In this document: in pieces, positions 7,751 through 17,031 of the stretch | Layout of the letters: each line of letters begins with the position of its first letter | Numbering within the stretch: the first letter of the stretch is position 1 | NCBI RefSeq assembly: GCF_015223435.1 | Contig: NZ_VHKO01000006.1 | Location: 1 to 64,000, forward strand | Source: Vibrio hibernica | Lineage (GTDB): Bacteria; Pseudomonadota; Gammaproteobacteria; Enterobacterales; Vibrionaceae | DNA length: 64,000 nt | Reading direction: 5' to 3' | Made by a program: the position numbers and the translations under genes | The notes under the pieces: model-generated | What the model was told of the DNA's origin: nothing | What the model saw: only the letters and a program-made list of their open reading frames with translations | Databases searched by the model: none

Positions 7751-9607
7751 ATGAAATCACTAGTTAAAATCAGCCGATGGGCACCTTTGCTATCTTTGGG
7801 CTTCTCTTTGGCCGTATTATTGTCAGCTAATTCAATTCAAGCGGCTCAATTACCAGAAGGGTTAACTTGGCAAAGTAATCCAAATGAGCCTATTTTCGCT
7901 TCTTCTGATGCAACCTTTGGTGGAACTTACCATACGTTTATCGACAGTTTTCCGCAAACATTTCGCACCGTAGGCCCTGATTCTAATGGCGGTTTTGCCG
8001 CTTGGACTCGTTCATCGCTTGGTTTACTAGATCGACACCCAAATACGGACAAATGGCTTCCATCGATTGCATCTTCTTGGGCGCTAGGCGATGATCATAA
8101 AACCGTTTACTTTAAGATTGATCCTAATGCGAAATGGAGTGACGGCGTGCCTATCACCGCGAAGGATTTTACTTTCATGATGAAGATGATGCGTTCGAAA
8201 GACATTGTCGATCCATGGAGTAATGATTTTTATACCAAAGAGGTGAGTGAGATTATTGTTTATGATGATCACACCATTGCAGTGGTTTCGGGAAAACAGA
8301 GAAATCCGGATGAACTGATGGATTATGTCAACCTTCAGCCTCGACCTGCCCATTTTTATGAGAACCCTAAAAAAGATGCTAATGATGATGGCATCGCCGA
8401 TGATTTTGTTCGTCGTTATAACTTTAAAGCCGAGCCTACCGCCGGACCTTATTACATCGATGATATTGATAAAGGCAAAGCAGTCACTTTTCGTCATGTG
8501 AAAGATTGGTGGGGTTATGACAACAAATATTACCAACATCGTTTTAATGTTGAGAAAATCAATATTAAAGTGATTCGTGATCAAGACATTGCTTTTAAGT
8601 ATTTTGAAAAAGGTCAGCTGGATTCATTTGCCTTGTTGCGCCCTGCGTTATGGCATGAAAAAGCAACGGGAGAGTTGTACGACAAAGGTTACATCCATAA
8701 AGCGTGGGCTTTTAACCAAGCACCAGTTGGAGCGGGTGGGATCTGGATAAATACTGCGATGCCATTGTTAGGTGATATTAATATTCGCCGAGGCCTAGAA
8801 CATGCGATCGATTATGATGGCATGATTGAGAAACTGCTTCGAAATGATTATGTTCGTAAGCCAAATCCAATGGGAATAGGGCATGGTGATTATGATGATC
8901 CAGATATAAAAGCCCCTGATTTTGATCCCAAGTTAGCAGTTTCTTTTTTTGAAAAAGCCGGTTTTACTCAAATTGGACCGGATGGTATTCGCCAAAATGG
9001 CAAAGGCCAACGATTAAGCTTTGCTGTAACGTATGCGACACCAGCTCACACCTCTCGGATTGCTTACTTACGCGAGCAAGCCAAATTAGCAGGGCTAGAT
9101 TTAACTCTTAACCTGATTGATGGCTCTAGCATGTTTAAATATGTGCTTGAGAAAAAACATCAGTTGTCCTTTCATGATATGAGTAACTCTAAAATCCCTG
9201 TCTACTGGCAGTACTTCTCCTCGGAAAATGCCAATAAACCTCAAACTAATAACTTCACTAACTACTCATCCCCTGAGCTGGATAACCTGATTGATGCTTA
9301 TAGAGTTGAATTTGATTTAACCAAAAAGCATCAATTATCTCGCCAGATCCAAACGTTAATTAATGAAGCGAATGTTATCGTCCCTGGTTATATGGTGCCA
9401 TACGCGCGTGAAGGTTATTGGCGTTGGATGAAACTGCCGAAAGACATTGCGACCAAACAAACCGAATTTTTATTTAATGCCAACGGGTTTATGGGCACCA
9501 TGAGTACATTTTGGATTGATGAAAAAGCCAAACAAGAAACCAAAGAGGCAATGAAAGCGGGTAAAGCATTTGAGCCTGTTACGCTTGTTGATGAGAAGTA
9601 CAAATGA
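7751..9607 (+). CDS. yejA: Periplasmic oligopeptide-binding protein, YejA/family 5
   Basis: This 618-residue solute-binding protein delivers peptides to the permeases. A signal peptide is clear: basic MKSLVKISR, a hydrophobic core and an IQAAQ cleavage region near residue 32. The family-5 signature appears in WALGDDHKTVYFKIDPNAKWSDG and ITAKDFTF, and a typical late motif is GLDLTLNLIDGSSMF. The C-terminus overlaps the ATPase start (ATG 9604 inside the final codon and stop), showing translational coupling. Substrate is not predictable beyond oligopeptide; the closest layout is YejA (microcin C type). Confidence 0.85.
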   Translation: MKSLVKISRWAPLLSLGFSLAVLLSANSIQAAQLPEGLTWQSNPNEPIFASSDATFGGTYHTFIDSFPQTFRTVGPDSNGGFAAWTRSSLGLLDRHPNTDKWLPSIASSWALGDDHKTVYFKIDPNAKWSDGVPITAKDFTFMMKMMRSKDIVDPWSNDFYTKEVSEIIVYDDHTIAVVSGKQRNPDELMDYVNLQPRPAHFYENPKKDANDDGIADDFVRRYNFKAEPTAGPYYIDDIDKGKAVTFRHVKDWWGYDNKYYQHRFNVEKINIKVIRDQDIAFKYFEKGQLDSFALLRPALWHEKATGELYDKGYIHKAWAFNQAPVGAGGIWINTAMPLLGDINIRRGLEHAIDYDGMIEKLLRNDYVRKPNPMGIGHGDYDDPDIKAPDFDPKLAVSFFEKAGFTQIGPDGIRQNGKGQRLSFAVTYATPAHTSRIAYLREQAKLAGLDLTLNLIDGSSMFKYVLEKKHQLSFHDMSNSKIPVYWQYFSSENANKPQTNNFTNYSSPELDNLIDAYRVEFDLTKKHQLSRQIQTLINEANVIVPGYMVPYAREGYWRWMKLPKDIATKQTEFLFNANGFMGTMSTFWIDEKAKQETKEAMKAGKAFEPVTLVDEKYK

Positions 9608-10751
9608 TCGATCACTCTGTTCTCACGATTCGAGACCTTTGCACTGAATTTACCACTGACGATGGTGTCATGCGGGTGCTTGATGGGGTGAGCTTTCATG
9701 TTCCTAGAGGTAAAACTTTGGGTATTGTGGGCGAATCTGGCTGTGGGAAAAGTGTCACCGCTATGTCGATCATGGGATTGTTACCAAAACCATTTGGCCA
9801 AGTGGTCGCTGGGAGCATTATTTACTCTGATCAAAAAGACGATTCCCAAAGTGAACTCGATTTGTTGCAATTGCCAGCAGAGAAAATGTACCGCATGCGT
9901 GGCAATCGGATCTCGATGATATTTCAAGATCCGATGACAGCGCTAAATCCTGTGCATACCATTGGTAAGCAGTTAATGGAAGTATTGGAACTGCATCGAC
10001 CTGAATTGAAAAAAAACAACGTTATAGCGCTGCATTAGAGATGCTTGAAAAAGTTGGTATTCCTTCGCCGAAACAACGAATGTTGGAGTTTCCTCATTTA
10101 CTCTCGGGTGGTATGCGTCAACGGGTAATGATCGCGATGGCATTAGCGTGTCGACCTGATATTTTGATTTGTGATGAGCCGAGCACGGCATTAGATGTGA
10201 CGGTACAAGCGCAGATTTTAGATTTAATGCGAGAGTTGCAAGCTGAAACCGGAATGTCGATTATTTTTATTACGCATGATTTGGGTGTAGTGGCTGAAAT
10301 GTGCGATCAAGTGGTCGTGATGTATGCAGGAAAAGTGGTGGAACAGGCGGATATCTTTGAATTATTTGATCATCCAAGCCACCCTTATACTCAAGGGTTA
10401 TTGGCTTCTATGCCAAGTATGATTGGTGCGCCAAAGTCTTTATTACCCACCATTGACGGTTCAGTACCAGCTTTAAATCAAATGCCTTGTGGTTGTCGCT
10501 TTGTGACGCGGTGCCAATATGCACAAGATTTATGCCATCAAAAACAACCTGATTTACAGTTAGTTATCTTAAATCAATCTGTTATATCAAAGCAGTCTGT
10601 CATATCAAAACAGCCTCCAGATTTAAACCAAGCCGCCGTGTCAGAACAAACCTCCAAGAAAGTACCAGATATTCATTTAGTCAGTTGTCATTATTGGGAA
10701 CAACTTATACCCAAAAAAGATGGAGCAATAATGGAAAAAACACATGACTGA
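9604..10751 (+). pseudogene. Peptide ABC transporter ATPase (DppD-like) interrupted by a frameshift
   Basis: The first part (9604-10038) carries Walker A GESGCGKS and the Q-loop FQDPMTALNPVHT. The second part (10041-10751) carries the signature [10 protein letters not shown], Walker [13 protein letters not shown] and the switch histidine ITHD, plus the oligopeptide-type C-terminal cysteine region. They are split by one base at an A8 run near 10009-10016. A -1 shift there reads straight through as [15 protein letters not shown], rebuilding a 382-residue family-length protein. The zero frame holds an in-phase A AAA AAC heptamer, so programmed or slippage-based rescue is possible; a sequencing error or a genuine null mutation are the alternatives. 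The C-terminal tail has an odd duplicated SVISKQ insert. Confidence 0.7.
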
Positions 10752-11757
10752 GTTAATGCGAATTGAAAACCTCACTCAACATTTTTTTTCAGGCAAAAGT
10801 TTGTTTAAAAAGAGTTATACCGTGCATGCGGTTGATGGTGTTAGTTTTCAAGTGAATAAAGGCGAAACGCTCGGTATTGTCGGAGAGTCGGGTTGTGGTA
10901 AAACTACCTTAGGTCGCAGTTTATTGCGTTTATACCAACCAACCTCTGGGAAAGTTTATTTTGAAGGACAAGATATTTGTCGGCTGGGTAATAAAGCGAT
11001 GCGCAGTTTGCGACAAGAGATGCAAATGGTGTTTCAAGATCCAAGTGAATCATTAAATTCTCGTCATACGGTTGGTAAAATTTTACAAGAACCTTTTGTT
11101 ATCCATGATATTGGCTCAGCTCAAGAGCGTAAGAAATGGGTTGCAGATTTGCTGATTAAAGTAGGTTTGCCTGAAAGCGCAGCGCAGCGCTATCCACATG
11201 AATTTTCGGGTGGTCAGAAGCAACGTATTGGTATTGCGCGCGCCATTGCCTTAAAGCCAAAGCTGGTGGTGTGTGATGAGTCGGTGTCGGCGCTAGATGT
11301 TTCGGTACAAGCTCAGATTTTAAATTTGTTACTTGAATTACAAAAAGAGATGCAATTAACGCTGATATTTATTGCCCATGATTTATCAGTGGTGCGTCAT
11401 ATTTCAGATAATATCGCCGTAATGTATCTAGGTAAAATTGTTGAATATGGCCCAGCAGAACAAGTATATCGAGATCCTAAGCATCCTTATACTCAATCAT
11501 TATTATCGGCTATTCCTATTACGCACCCAAAATATCGAGACGCGAAACTGAGAGAACAAGAACTTGGTATTGGAAAACGAATCTTATTGAAAGGTGATAT
11601 CCCATCGCCAATTGATATCCCGAAAGGCTGCCGTTTTGCTTCACGCTGCCAGCAAGTTATGCCGCAATGTTTGCAAATAGAGCCAGAATTGATGGCAGAG
11701 AAAGCAAGCCAACCTTCTGGCTCTAGTAGAAAAGTGGCCTGTCTTTTACATCAATAA
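10744..11757 (+). CDS. Peptide ABC transporter ATPase, DppF type
   Basis: This intact 337-residue ATPase powers the importer together with the preceding one. Walker A is GESGCGKT, the Q-loop is [13 protein letters not shown], the signature is [14 protein letters not shown], Walker B is [12 protein letters not shown] (serine replaces the usual proline after Glu), and the H-loop is IAHD. The C-terminal oligopeptide/dipeptide domain has [11 protein letters not shown] 10744 overlaps the end of the upstream ATPase by 8 nt. E. coli YejF fuses the two ATPases; here they are separate. Confidence 0.88.
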   Translation: MTELMRIENLTQHFFSGKSLFKKSYTVHAVDGVSFQVNKGETLGIVGESGCGKTTLGRSLLRLYQPTSGKVYFEGQDICRLGNKAMRSLRQEMQMVFQDPSESLNSRHTVGKILQEPFVIHDIGSAQERKKWVADLLIKVGLPESAAQRYPHEFSGGQKQRIGIARAIALKPKLVVCDESVSALDVSVQAQILNLLLELQKEMQLTLIFIAHDLSVVRHISDNIAVMYLGKIVEYGPAEQVYRDPKHPYTQSLLSAIPITHPKYRDAKLREQELGIGKRILLKGDIPSPIDIPKGCRFASRCQQVMPQCLQIEPELMAEKASQPSGSSRKVACLLHQ

Positions 11758-11798
11758 ATGTAATGAACGTAATCACGATCTTTTAGAGAGGGCATTAA

Positions 11799-12203
11799 AT
11801 GAAGTTTTTATCATTATTGAGCTTACCTTTGCTATTACCTGCGGGTTTATTACTGGCTGGCTGTACAACGGTAGTTGAACCAGTCGCGACGCTTAAAACA
11901 TCCACTTCGGTTAATGGGGTTGAAGTAACGAGTATTGTTTATGAATGCTCAACAAAACTCACAGATAGCGAGTCCCAAGGGACATTTGAAAGCCACTTTT
12001 TAGTTGAGTATTTTAGCCAAGACAAAGTGATGTTAGTGACGCGAGAAGCCTCGTATCCATTAATTCGCATTGAATCTGCTTCTGGGGAAAAATATGCATC
12101 GGTAGCAGGCGCAGAAGAGTTTTGGAGCAAAGGTGATAGCGCTATGATCAAAGTGAATAATATTCGCTATACACAATGTGTCATCAAAAACGATAACAAT
12201 TAG
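11799..12203 (+). CDS. MliC-family lipoprotein (C-type lysozyme inhibitor domain)
   Basis: This 134-residue protein has a lipoprotein signal with lipobox LLAGC, so the cysteine near residue 21 should be lipidated. The mature part resembles the MliC fold: YEC strand, SASGEKYASVAGAEEFWSKGDSAMIKV motif and a late cysteine (TQC) that can pair with the first. Known MliC proteins sit in the outer membrane and block vertebrate C-type lysozyme. It follows the peptide transporter by 41 bp with its own ribosome site (AGAGAGGG) and may be co-transcribed with it. Confidence 0.75.
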   Translation: MKFLSLLSLPLLLPAGLLLAGCTTVVEPVATLKTSTSVNGVEVTSIVYECSTKLTDSESQGTFESHFLVEYFSQDKVMLVTREASYPLIRIESASGEKYASVAGAEEFWSKGDSAMIKVNNIRYTQCVIKNDNN

Positions 12204-12480
12204 ACATCGCTAATCAAGAGCGTTTTCTATGTGCGTTTTTTAGGCAAATTAAACATTAACTTGGCTATTTCATCCATTAATACCAAGTTTAGTGCTTAGT
12301 TTTACTCAGCTTCGTCTGGTTTTGTTGTTAATGACTGGTTAATTGATGTTTTGTATTTGTTGTGGGTTTGATCGTGTTGGTGGGCACTGCTATTTGATTC
12401 ATCGTACTTTTTTCTTCGATATGAGTATTTCTTATGCGAAGTATGAAATTTTCGTGTGAAGAAATTAAACATTGCTACTT
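12204..12480. other. Intergenic region upstream of glyA with a T/G-rich stretch
   Basis: No gene was recognised between the MliC-like gene and the glyA promoter. From about 12310 to 12405 the plus strand is strikingly rich in T and G and poor in C. I see no clean hairpin followed by a T run, so a small RNA cannot be supported from sequence alone. Confidence 0.3.
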
Positions 12481-12501
12481 TCTGATTTTGAACAAATTAG
12501 G

Positions 12502-12544
12502 TAGAATAGCGACCATATTAACACGATGACGTAAACGTTTGCGT
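12502..12544 (+). promoter_or_regulatory. glyA promoter region with PurR-like operator
   Basis: TAGAAT at 12502-12507 is a plausible -10 box. At 12529-12544 lies a 16-bp palindrome matching the PurR consensus ACGCAAACGTTTGCGT at 15 of 16 positions. It would sit just downstream of the start point, where PurR can block transcription. PurR control of glyA is known in E. coli. The -35 box is weak. Confidence 0.65.
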
Positions 12545-12680
12545 AAGTGGTTGATAGTTTATACCCAGAGTCAGGCGATATAACCATAAACCATTTTTAT
12601 TAGCGTAAGATTGTTAACTTTGAAGTTAAGAGACTTATGTTTTTTGGGAACTTTCAGATTATCTGAGTTAGGAGATACAA

Positions 12681-13931
12681 ATGCTTAAACGTGACATGAA
12701 CATTGCGGATTACGATGCAGATCTATTTACTGCGATTCAGGAAGAAACACTTCGTCAAGAAGAGCATATTGAACTTATCGCTTCAGAAAACTACACCAGC
12801 CCACGAGTAATGGAAGCTCAAGGTTCTCAACTAACTAATAAATATGCCGAAGGTTACCCAGGTAAGCGTTACTACGGTGGTTGTGAATTCGTTGATAAAG
12901 TAGAAACACTTGCTATTGAGCGTGCTTGTCAATTATTTGGTGCAGAATACGCAAACGTACAGCCTCACTCTGGTTCGCAAGCAAACAATGCTGTTTACAT
13001 GGCGCTATTGAATGCAGGTGATACGGTTCTTGGTATGAGTCTTGCTCACGGCGGCCATTTAACTCATGGTTCTCCAGTAAACTTCTCAGGTAAGCTTTAC
13101 AATATTATTCCTTACGGCATCGATGAAGCTGGTCAAATCAATTATGAAGAAATGGAAGCACTTGCCATTGAACATAAACCAAAAATGATCATCGGTGGTT
13201 TTTCTGCTTATTCTCAAATTTGTGATTGGGCGCGTATGCGTGAAATTGCAGACAAAGTAGGCGCTTACTTCTTCGTTGATATGGCTCACGTTGCTGGCTT
13301 AATTGCAGCAGGCGAATATCCAAATCCAGTGCCACATGCGCATGTTGTAACGACAACGACGCATAAAACACTAGCGGGCCCTCGTGGTGGTTTAATTCTT
13401 TCTAACGCAGGTGAAGATCTGTATAAGAAATTAAACTCAGCAGTATTCCCCGGTGGTCAAGGTGGCCCATTAATGCATGTTATCGCAGCAAAAGCGGTCG
13501 CGTTCAAAGAAGCATTAGAACCAGAATTTAAAGCATACCAAGCTCGCGTTGTACTTAACGCTAAAGCAATGGTTGCTGAGTTTATTGCTCGTGGTTACAA
13601 CATCGTTTCAGGTTCTACTGAAAACCACCTGTTCCTAGTTGATTTAATCGATAAAGACATCACAGGTAAAGAAGCCGATGCTGCGCTCGGTTCAGCTAAC
13701 ATCACAGTTAACAAGAACTCAGTACCAAACGATCCACGTAGCCCGTTTGTAACCTCAGGCATTCGTGTTGGTTCTCCTTCTATTACTCGTCGCGGCTTCA
13801 CAGAAGAAGATGCGAAAAACCTAGCTGGCTGGATGTGTGACATTCTTGACAACTTAGGTGATGAGTCTGTGATTGCAGCAACTAAAGCAAAAGTATTAGA
13901 GATTTGTAAGCGCAAACCTGTTTACGCATAA
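12681..13931 (+). CDS. glyA: Serine hydroxymethyltransferase
   Basis: GlyA converts serine and tetrahydrofolate to glycine and 5,10-methylene-tetrahydrofolate, the main one-carbon source for purines, thymidylate and methionine. It is a PLP enzyme of the cytosol. The 416 residues match the usual length. Family landmarks are [30 protein letters not shown], the PHSGSQAN loop and the PLP-lysine motif [16 protein letters not shown] (lysine near 229). ATG 12681 follows AGGAG. A PurR-like box lies about 140 bp upstream and a UUCG-loop terminator follows. Confidence 0.98.
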   Translation: MLKRDMNIADYDADLFTAIQEETLRQEEHIELIASENYTSPRVMEAQGSQLTNKYAEGYPGKRYYGGCEFVDKVETLAIERACQLFGAEYANVQPHSGSQANNAVYMALLNAGDTVLGMSLAHGGHLTHGSPVNFSGKLYNIIPYGIDEAGQINYEEMEALAIEHKPKMIIGGFSAYSQICDWARMREIADKVGAYFFVDMAHVAGLIAAGEYPNPVPHAHVVTTTTHKTLAGPRGGLILSNAGEDLYKKLNSAVFPGGQGGPLMHVIAAKAVAFKEALEPEFKAYQARVVLNAKAMVAEFIARGYNIVSGSTENHLFLVDLIDKDITGKEADAALGSANITVNKNSVPNDPRSPFVTSGIRVGSPSITRRGFTEEDAKNLAGWMCDILDNLGDESVIAATKAKVLEICKRKPVYA

Positions 13932-13970
13932 TATTGCTTTATAAAAAGTAATAATTTCTTAATAAATATA

Positions 13971-14000
13971 AACCCAATATCTTCGGATGTTGGGTTTTCT
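13971..14000 (+). terminator. glyA terminator with UUCG tetraloop
   Basis: Arms AACCCAATAT and ATGTTGGGTT close a C(UUCG)G loop and run into TTTTCTTTT. This is a classic intrinsic terminator. Confidence 0.85.
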
Positions 14001-14013
14001 TTTGAGTATAAAA

Positions 14014-14043
14014 AAACGCAAACCTAAATAAAGATTTGCGTTT
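14014..14043 (-). terminator. Terminator of the small lipoprotein gene
   Basis: AAACGCAAA (14014-14022) pairs with TTTGCGTTT (14035-14043). The minus-strand reading continues into a run of seven T, so it stops the gene at 14079-14408. It lies tail to tail with the glyA terminator. Confidence 0.8.
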
Positions 14044-14078
14044 CTTGTTCATATCATCTGAGTTTTTCAGATCTACTA

Positions 14079-14408
14079 TTAATTTTTCTTGTTGATGCTG
14101 ATCATCGAGCCAGATTTACATTTGAACATGTAGTAACGACTGCTTTCGTTAAACTGACCAAGACCACCACCAGAACAGTAAGATGCGTTTAAGTCTTGCA
14201 TTGTGTCTAATGTTTTTGCGTTATCCATTGCAAACTTAGAACCATCCGCACAAACGATACGTACTTTACCGTCATCACTAGTAGAGAAAACTTTTACTTC
14301 GGTATTACAAAGTTGGAAAGACGCATCTAAGTAGTTATCTTCTTGAGTGGTAGATGAACAACCTGAAACTGCTAATACTAGCAATCCAGCTAATGCTAAA
14401 TATTTCAT
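14079..14408 (-). CDS. Small lipoprotein of unknown function
   Basis: The 109-residue product begins with a lipoprotein signal (MKYLALAGLLVLAVSGC), with lipidation expected at Cys17. The mature part has four further cysteines (QLC, IVC, SYC, FKC), which could form two disulfides in the periplasm, and ends in a lysine/asparagine tail. I do not recognise a named family. It is a single gene convergent with glyA and has its own terminator. AGGAAT-type purines precede the ATG. Confidence 0.75.
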   Translation of the reverse strand: MKYLALAGLLVLAVSGCSSTTQEDNYLDASFQLCNTEVKVFSTSDDGKVRIVCADGSKFAMDNAKTLDTMQDLNASYCSGGGLGQFNESSRYYMFKCKSGSMISINKKN

Positions 14409-14617
14409 TTTATAATTCCTATATGCATCTGTTGAGATCCGAAAACCTAACTTTGATTAAAATGTGGATGATGACGAGGTAGTCATCTTGCAAAATGTGT
14501 ATTAAGTGTAACCGTATAACGTGCTTAGCTCAACATTAATGCTGTACACATTGTCGCTAAGCGTACACATTTCGGATAAACTAGAATGCATAACAAATGA
14601 GGATTAAGGGAAGGGAT

Positions 14618-15067
14618 ATGCATTGTCCATTTTGTTCTGAAAATGATACTAAAGTGATTGATTCTCGTTTGGTTGCCGATGGCCATCAAGTGCGTCGTCG
14701 TCGTCAGTGTTTGGCCTGTAGCGAACGCTTTACGACGTTTGAAAGCGCTGAACTTGTGATGCCAAAAGTAATTAAAACCAATGGTAATCGTGAACCATTT
14801 AATGAAGATAAAATGATTGGCGGATTGCAACGTTCATTAGAAAAACGTCCAGTCAGCGCTGATGCTGTTGAGCTTGCGATCAGTCATATAAAATCACAAT
14901 TACGCGCAACGGGTGAGCGTGAAGTACCCAGTGAAATGGTGGGTAACTTGGTGATGAATGAGCTTAAAACGTTAGATAAAGTGGCTTATATCCGTTTTGC
15001 CTCGGTATACCGTAGTTTTGAAGATATCCGTGAGTTTGGTGAAGAGATCGCGCGTTTAGAAGACTAA
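14618..15067 (+). CDS. nrdR: Transcriptional repressor NrdR
   Basis: NrdR is the ATP/dATP-sensing repressor of ribonucleotide reductase operons. The 149 residues have an N-terminal zinc ribbon with cysteines 3, 6, 31 and 34 (CPFC and CLAC), the basic RRRRQ stretch, and an ATP-cone domain ([16 protein letters not shown]). ATG 14618 is preceded by a strong AAGGGAAGGG site; a start 21 nt earlier would put residues ahead of the conserved MHCPFC end. Placement before ribD is the usual gammaproteobacterial order. TAGAAT near 14582 may be its -10 box. Confidence 0.96.
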   Translation: MHCPFCSENDTKVIDSRLVADGHQVRRRRQCLACSERFTTFESAELVMPKVIKTNGNREPFNEDKMIGGLQRSLEKRPVSADAVELAISHIKSQLRATGEREVPSEMVGNLVMNELKTLDKVAYIRFASVYRSFEDIREFGEEIARLED

Positions 15068-15139
15068 TCTTTGAATCATAAAGCCAGCCCAATACCGTAT
15101 TAAAATCGATGACCAGTAACCATTAAATTAAAGGGTAGT

Positions 15140-16297
15140 ATGTCTTTTTCAAATTTTGATCATCAAATGATGTCACGTGCATTGCAGCTGGCGAAAAAAG
15201 GAATATACACCACTGCGCCAAACCCAAATGTAGGTTGTGTGGTCACGCTAGGTGAGATTGTTGTTGGTGAAGGTGCGCATTTAAAAGCTGGTGATCCACA
15301 TGCCGAAGTTCACGCGCTTAGACAAGCCGCGGATAATACAAAAGGCGCGACAGCTTATGTGACGTTGGAGCCTTGTTCTCATTTTGGTCGTACGCCACCG
15401 TGCGCCGAAGCGCTTATTAAAGCACAAGTAAGCCGTGTTGTTTGTGCAATGCAAGACCCTAATCCTCAAGTCGCGGGTCGCGGAATTCAAATGCTGCGTG
15501 ATGCAGGAATTAAAGTGGACGTTGGTTTATTAGAAGCGGATGCCATCGCATTAAATCCAGGTTTTATTAAACGAATGAAGACTGGAATGCCGTTTGTTCA
15601 GCTAAAATTGGCCGCGAGTTTAGATGGTAAAACAGCGTTAAAGAATGGTGAAAGTAAATGGATTACAGGCTCGAAAGCTCGCCAAGATGTGCAACTATTT
15701 CGCGCTAAAGCTGGCGCGATATTATCCAGCAGTAAAACCGTGCTTGATGACAATGCCAGTTTGAATGTTCGTTTGGATGATTTACCAGAATCGGTTGCTC
15801 TATCTTATGCTGAACCTACTGCGCGCCAACCAATTCGGATTATTTTAGATAGAAATAGTGATATTAATAAAGTCGATGTAAATGCGTTAAATTTACTGAA
15901 GTCCGAAGGTGATCTCTTATTGGTTGTAGGACAAAAAAGTGATACCAAGGTCTGCTCATCACCGAAGAGTAAGATTGAATCTATCCAAGCACCATTAAAT
16001 TTACATCATCAATTTGATTTACCCCTATTATTAAAGCAGCTTGCGAATGATCATAATATTAACCACGTCTGGGTTGAAGCGGGCGCAACGTTGGCGACCA
16101 GTTTTATCGAACAAGGCTTGGTTGATGAACTTATTGTGTATTTGGCTCCTAAATTAATGGGCACTGACGGACGAGGCTTGACTCAAATTACGGGTTTAGA
16201 ATCGATGCAAGATACGATTAATTTAACGGTTAAAGATTGTCGTATGGTCGGTGATGATATTCGCTTGATCGCGACACTCAATTCAACATCAAAATAG
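15140..16297 (+). CDS. ribD: Bifunctional riboflavin deaminase/reductase RibD
   Basis: RibD carries out two steps of riboflavin synthesis: deamination of the pyrimidine intermediate and NADPH-dependent reduction of its ribose chain. In the 385 residues the N-terminal deaminase has zinc ligands His54 (HAEVHAL) and Cys79/Cys88 (PCSHFGRTPPC). The C-terminal reductase begins near LKLAASLDGKTAL and includes WVEAGATLATSF. The ATG follows AAAGGG. ribE begins 12 bp downstream. Confidence 0.96.
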   Translation: MSFSNFDHQMMSRALQLAKKGIYTTAPNPNVGCVVTLGEIVVGEGAHLKAGDPHAEVHALRQAADNTKGATAYVTLEPCSHFGRTPPCAEALIKAQVSRVVCAMQDPNPQVAGRGIQMLRDAGIKVDVGLLEADAIALNPGFIKRMKTGMPFVQLKLAASLDGKTALKNGESKWITGSKARQDVQLFRAKAGAILSSSKTVLDDNASLNVRLDDLPESVALSYAEPTARQPIRIILDRNSDINKVDVNALNLLKSEGDLLLVVGQKSDTKVCSSPKSKIESIQAPLNLHHQFDLPLLLKQLANDHNINHVWVEAGATLATSFIEQGLVDELIVYLAPKLMGTDGRGLTQITGLESMQDTINLTVKDCRMVGDDIRLIATLNSTSK

Positions 16298-16309
16298 AAA
16301 AGAGATCTT

Positions 16310-16969
16310 ATGTTTACAGGTATTGTTGAAGCAATTGGCACCATTAGGGCCATTATCCCAAAAGGTGAAGACGTCACTATCACAGTAGATACGGGCAAGC
16401 TCGATATGTCTGATGTGCAATTAGGCGATAGTATTGCAACTAATGGCGTGTGTTTAACGGTAGTAAAGTTTGCCAAACACAGTTACAGCGCTGATCTATC
16501 GTTAGAAACCTTAAAACGCACTGGGTTCACTCAGTATCAAGTGGGTGATAGCGTTAATCTTGAAAAAGCCATGTTGCCATCAACGCGTTTTGGTGGGCAT
16601 ATCGTTTCAGGGCATGTTGATGAAGTCGGTACTATTATTGAGCGTCAACCTGTTGGGCGTGCCGTGGAGTATTGGGTTCAGGTGCCGAGTCACTTATCTC
16701 GTTATATCGCTGAAAAAGGTTCTATTACCATTGATGGTATTAGTCTAACCGTCAATGATGTGCGTAAAGACAGCTTTAAAATCACCATCGTGCCACACAC
16801 TTCGGCTGAAACAACCGTTGATAGCTTTGTAGTTGGGCATAAAGTCAATTTAGAGGTGGATATTATTGCTCGTTATTTGGAGCGTTTAATCTCAGGTAAA
16901 GCTCAAGATGAATCGACACCAGAATCATTGATCACTATGGATTTACTCCAGAAAAATGGTTTCGCATAA
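16310..16969 (+). CDS. ribE: Riboflavin synthase alpha chain
   Basis: This enzyme dismutates two 6,7-dimethyl-8-ribityllumazine molecules to make riboflavin. The 219 residues contain two homologous lumazine-binding barrels. The N-terminus MFTGIVEAIGTI is the family signature, GVCLTVV and GISLTVNDV are the paired repeats, and GGHIVSGHVDEVG is the conserved middle motif. It sits between ribD and the ribBX gene, so the substrate-making and -using steps are probably co-expressed. Many annotations call this gene ribC or ribE. Confidence 0.95.
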   Translation: MFTGIVEAIGTIRAIIPKGEDVTITVDTGKLDMSDVQLGDSIATNGVCLTVVKFAKHSYSADLSLETLKRTGFTQYQVGDSVNLEKAMLPSTRFGGHIVSGHVDEVGTIIERQPVGRAVEYWVQVPSHLSRYIAEKGSITIDGISLTVNDVRKDSFKITIVPHTSAETTVDSFVVGHKVNLEVDIIARYLERLISGKAQDESTPESLITMDLLQKNGFA

Positions 16970-17031
16970 GCTGACCAGTCGTAATTTTTCAGCTCGCGGT
17001 AACGTTAATTTCAAAGTTAAAGGATTTCACT

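Noticed and set aside
8084..8584. A 166-codon minus-strand frame within the binding-protein gene
   Set aside because: It is antisense to yejA, isoleucine-rich through codon mirroring, and has no start context or known domain.
12614..12629. Palindrome TTAACTTtgAAGTTAA in the glyA leader as an operator
   Set aside because: It is short and AT-rich, and no known regulator consensus fits. MetR sites need TGAA-N5-TTCA, which it does not show.
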